Shown here piece after piece: positions 61,241 to 64,000 of a DNA stretch of 64,000 nucleotides. The position numbers and the translations under genes are program-made. Position 1 is the stretch's first letter. Each line of letters begins with the position of its first letter. The DNA is from Flavobacteriales bacterium (GTDB taxonomy: Bacteria; Bacteroidota; Bacteroidia; Flavobacteriales_C; GCA-002722245). The notes beneath the pieces were generated by a model, which was not told where the DNA came from, did not search any database, and was given only the letters and a program-made list of their open reading frames with translations. The stretch is from positions 1 through 64,000 of the forward strand of contig PBEC01000008.1 of the NCBI GenBank assembly GCA_002717515.1. Reading direction: 5' to 3'.

Positions 61241-64000
61241 TCAAATATTTTCTTTCTTTCTAACTAAGTCCGTATAAATAGGAGAAGCTATACAAATGGA
61301 TGAATAAGTCCCTACGATAACTCCAATTAATAAAGCAAATGCGAAACCTTGCAAAGAACCAGTTCCAAAAATGAGGATTGCCAATAATACAACCAATATG
61401 GTTAATGAGGTATTGAATGTACGAGACAGCGTACTGTTGAGAGCTTTATTAACCACAACATTAATTCCCTCTGAATTCTTCCCTGAAGTTCGTTCCCTAA
61501 CCCTATCGAATACAACAACAGTATCGTTGATAGAGTAACCCACAACCGTCAAAACAGCCGCTACAAAAGCAGTATTGATTTCTAATGCAAATGGAAGAGC
61601 GTCCTGTAATAAGGAGAACAAACCAAGCACAATGATTACATCGTGAAATATAGCTACCAATGCACCTAAGCCAAATTGCCACTTACGGAACCGAATGGCC
61701 ACATAAAGAAAAATAGCAATCAATGCATAAACAACAGATGTATAAGAAGCGTCGATAATATCATCAGCAATTGTACTCTGAACATGAGCACTCTCTAAAA
61801 CACCCTTATTTTTGCCATCGTATTGATTTACAAATTTTTCCGATGTCATGTCTGCAGGTAAGTATTTTTTTACTCCCGCATACAGAAAGCTCTCTACTTT
61901 ATTAGAAGCTTCTTTTGATTCATCACTTGCTAAAAACTTTGTAGTAATAATCAGGTTACCTGTACCCCCTGTTTTAACTTCAGGCTCCAGCTCTTTTCCA
62001 TTTTCTAAAAACACTCCTTTGAGCTCTGATTTTAAAGTTTGAACATCGGGCACATTTTCAAAAGCCACCTTATAGGTTCTTCCCCCTGAAAAATCCGTAC
62101 CCAAATCAAAACCTTTAGTAAATATAGAAGACAGTCCTATTAGGATTAATATACCTGAAGCAACGTAAAACTTCTTTCTTGACGATATTATATTGTATGT
62201 TGTTTTTGTAAACCAGTCTTTGGTTTTCTCAGTAGAAAATTTGATGTTTTTTTCTTTTCCCAACAACGTGTCAAAAATCAAACGAGTAATGAATATCGCT
62301 GAAAACAGAGAAGTAAAAATACCTATGATTAATGTTTGGGCAAAACTTTCAATAACCGACGTACCAAAGTACCACAAAATTATACCTGTGATTAAAGTGG
62401 TTATATTAGCATCCAAAATAGCGGTGTATGCATGTTTATAGCCATCCGATATTGCAAGCTTTAAGCTTTTACCAACTTTCAATTCCTCACGAATTCGTTC
62501 ATAAATCAAAACGTTTGCATCAACCGACATACCTACAGTCAAAACAATACCAGCAACACCCGGAAGGGTTAATGATATCGTTGGAGCTGCAGCAAGAACA
62601 CCAATGATAATTAATATATTCGCAACCAGAGCAACATTTGCAGCCCAACCGGCTGAGCTGTAATAAAACACCATGTAAATGAGAACCAAACACAATGCAA
62701 AAATAAAGGACCAAACCGCTGCATTAATGGCTTGTTGACCTAACGTTGGACCAACAAAAGTTTCCTGTACAATGTTTGCGGGCGCCGGAAATTTTCCTGC
62801 ATTTAGAACATTCGCCAAATCAGAACACCATTCATATGCATTCTCCATTTTTCCAGGAGTAATTTGAGTTCTACCGTTGGGTATTGCTCCATTGCTGGCA
62901 CCAGGGGCAGCATAAACCAAACCGTCCAAAACAATAGCTATAGGTTTACCATTACCGTACTGATCTCTTTGGTCATATGATTTACTGGTAATCTTCTCCC
63001 ATTTACCAGCAGCTTTTGATTTAAAATCCAAAGCGACGTAATCTTTACCATCTTGCATTTGACGAGATGCTCTTTTAATAAACTCACCTGATAAATACGC
63101 ACCCCCTGTTGATTCTTTTCTCAAAGCATAAAGCTGCAAAGCATTCGATTTTTCACCCAAATCAGTTTCAGAAGACCAAGCTAATTTTAAACGTTTATTA
63201 AAAAGTTTCTTTTCATATCCTATTTTAATAATTTCATTGACTTTGGCCGTATCTACTACTCTGAAAATACCCACACCAGCTCTATTTCCTCCTAAATCTT
63301 GATCTTTAACTTTAAGGGCGCTCAATGGGAACTGCCGTTTGGAAAGCAATTCCAAACTATCTTCTTCACCTAATCCCTCAAAATCGAGTGAATCCAGAGG
63401 GTTTGTAAAGTTGTAATAATCTCTTGCCTTTTCTTCCAAAGCTGCAAAGGATGCTTTTAAATCACTGTATGAGTAGGTATCCCATATTTCTAAATTGGCC
63501 GATCCCTGCAACAAACCTCTTACCCTTTTTATATCCTTTATACCAGGCAAATCTACAACTATCCTACCCGTATTACCTACCAATTTAATATCAGGCTGTG
63601 CTATTCCAAATTGTTTTACTCGATTTCGTAATACCTCTTTTGCCTGACCTATGGCACCCGATGCTGATTCTTCCAACATATCCAAAACCTCCTTATCGGA
63701 TGAATTCACATCAATATCTCTCTTTCCGGCGAACCACTTGGCCATAGGTTCTCCATTCATTTTCTCTTTGTAAGCTTGTTCAAAAAGCTCTACATAACCT
63801 CCGGGTTGAAGTTTCTTTAGCTCTTTTGCTCTTTGAGTGACTTCTTTAAATTTTAGAGAATTTTTAATGTTACTCCCCACTAAAGAACTTACGAGTTGGT
63901 CAACTGCTATTTCTAAGGTTACCGAAACACCTCCTCTAAGATCCAATCCCAGATTGATTTCTCTTTTTTTACATTCAATGTAGGAGTATCCCAACCAAAT
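61241..64000 (-). CDS. secDF: SecDF fused protein-export membrane protein, 5' end beyond the window
   Basis: SecDF uses the proton gradient to pull secreted proteins through SecYEG on the periplasmic side. The visible 919 codons or so include the SecD part (LGLDLRGGVSVTLEI, P1 domain, LPGVAGIVLTVGMSVDANVLIYERIREE) and the SecF part (GTDFSGGRTYKVAF, GYSINDTVVVFDRVRE). Fusion of the two in one chain is normal in Bacteroidota. The frame stays open to position 64000, so the first helix and start codon lie outside. A TTG at 63994 is not the start. It ends just past a bidirectional terminator. Confidence 0.96.
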   Translation of the reverse strand: MWLGYSYIECKKREINLGLDLRGGVSVTLEIAVDQLVSSLVGSNIKNSLKFKEVTQRAKELKKLQPGGYVELFEQAYKEKMNGEPMAKWFAGKRDIDVNSSDKEVLDMLEESASGAIGQAKEVLRNRVKQFGIAQPDIKLVGNTGRIVVDLPGIKDIKRVRGLLQGSANLEIWDTYSYSDLKASFAALEEKARDYYNFTNPLDSLDFEGLGEEDSLELLSKRQFPLSALKVKDQDLGGNRAGVGIFRVVDTAKVNEIIKIGYEKKLFNKRLKLAWSSETDLGEKSNALQLYALRKESTGGAYLSGEFIKRASRQMQDGKDYVALDFKSKAAGKWEKITSKSYDQRDQYGNGKPIAIVLDGLVYAAPGASNGAIPNGRTQITPGKMENAYEWCSDLANVLNAGKFPAPANIVQETFVGPTLGQQAINAAVWSFIFALCLVLIYMVFYYSSAGWAANVALVANILIIIGVLAAAPTISLTLPGVAGIVLTVGMSVDANVLIYERIREELKVGKSLKLAISDGYKHAYTAILDANITTLITGIILWYFGTSVIESFAQTLIIGIFTSLFSAIFITRLIFDTLLGKEKNIKFSTEKTKDWFTKTTYNIISSRKKFYVASGILILIGLSSIFTKGFDLGTDFSGGRTYKVAFENVPDVQTLKSELKGVFLENGKELEPEVKTGGTGNLIITTKFLASDESKEASNKVESFLYAGVKKYLPADMTSEKFVNQYDGKNKGVLESAHVQSTIADDIIDASYTSVVYALIAIFLYVAIRFRKWQFGLGALVAIFHDVIIVLGLFSLLQDALPFALEINTAFVAAVLTVVGYSINDTVVVFDRVRERTSGKNSEGINVVVNKALNSTLSRTFNTSLTILVVLLAILIFGTGSLQGFAFALLIGVIVGTYSSICIASPIYTDLVRKKENI

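Overview
The window looks like chromosome from a member of the Bacteroidota, most likely the Flavobacteriales. The exact family is not resolved. The evidence is a low-GC sequence, no obvious Shine-Dalgarno sites, -7 boxes of the TAnnTTTG type close to start codons, type IX secretion genes (porU, porV, a PorP/SprF protein), cargo with type A and type B T9SS tail domains, two TonB-dependent receptors with carboxypeptidase-like N-terminal domains, a parA-parB-DUF5683 cluster and a fused SecDF. Most of the window is ordinary chromosome. The only mobile-element trace is a small relic at a tRNA-Leu gene.

Layout. 0-2.4 kb: an SDR oxidoreductase, then a decayed integrative element in the 3' end of tRNA-Leu(GAG). 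It has tRNA-tail direct repeats, a 34-codon integrase stump and two small cargo genes. 2.5-10.3 kb: a DUF4173 membrane protein, a secreted GH18 chitinase, an AlkC-type DNA glycosylase with a C-terminal Ig-like domain, purB and a PhoD-like phosphoesterase. 10.4-13 kb (minus): a translationally coupled pair of cell-wall enzymes (NlpC/P60-like and YkuD-like) and a vWA lipoprotein. 13.1-18 kb: a TPR-containing LytS-type kinase, its LytTR response regulator, a small membrane protein and an ABC exporter. 18-23.7 kb: porU, porV and ispF. 23.7-32.3 kb: a TetR-type regulator, a DEAD-box helicase with an FMN reductase, a metallo-beta-lactamase-fold hydrolase, parA-parB-DUF5683, an RsmF/NSUN-type methyltransferase and an M48 CAAX-type protease. 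32.5-46.8 kb: a T9SS cargo island with two giant surface proteins carrying type B tails (one in a tightly overlapping operon with a PorP/SprF protein and an OmpA protein), a YCF48-like type A cargo and an HDAC-like deacetylase. 47-64 kb: a second DEAD-box helicase, a SirB1-like protein, trmH, a TonB receptor plus thioredoxin operon under a DtxR-like operator, serC, a WD40 protein, an RluA pseudouridine synthase, a FecA-like receptor, a GH20 hexosaminidase and a 5'-truncated secDF at the window edge.

How the genes fit together. PorU and PorV are the cell-surface sortase machinery that would process the chitinase, the YCF48-like protein and the two giant adhesin-like proteins. The GH18 and GH20 enzymes could act in sequence on chitin, outside the cell and then in the periplasm. 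The two TonB receptors suggest iron or other metal uptake, and one has a near-consensus DtxR-type operator on its predicted -7 box. The most interesting signals outside genes are the tRNA-Leu element relic, three TTAGT repeats phased exactly 21 bp apart upstream of the LytS/LytTR genes and the divergent vWA lipoprotein, the DtxR-like operator, and a 9-bp inverted repeat between two divergent genes at 49.7 kb. I did not find a clearly new defence or biosynthetic system.
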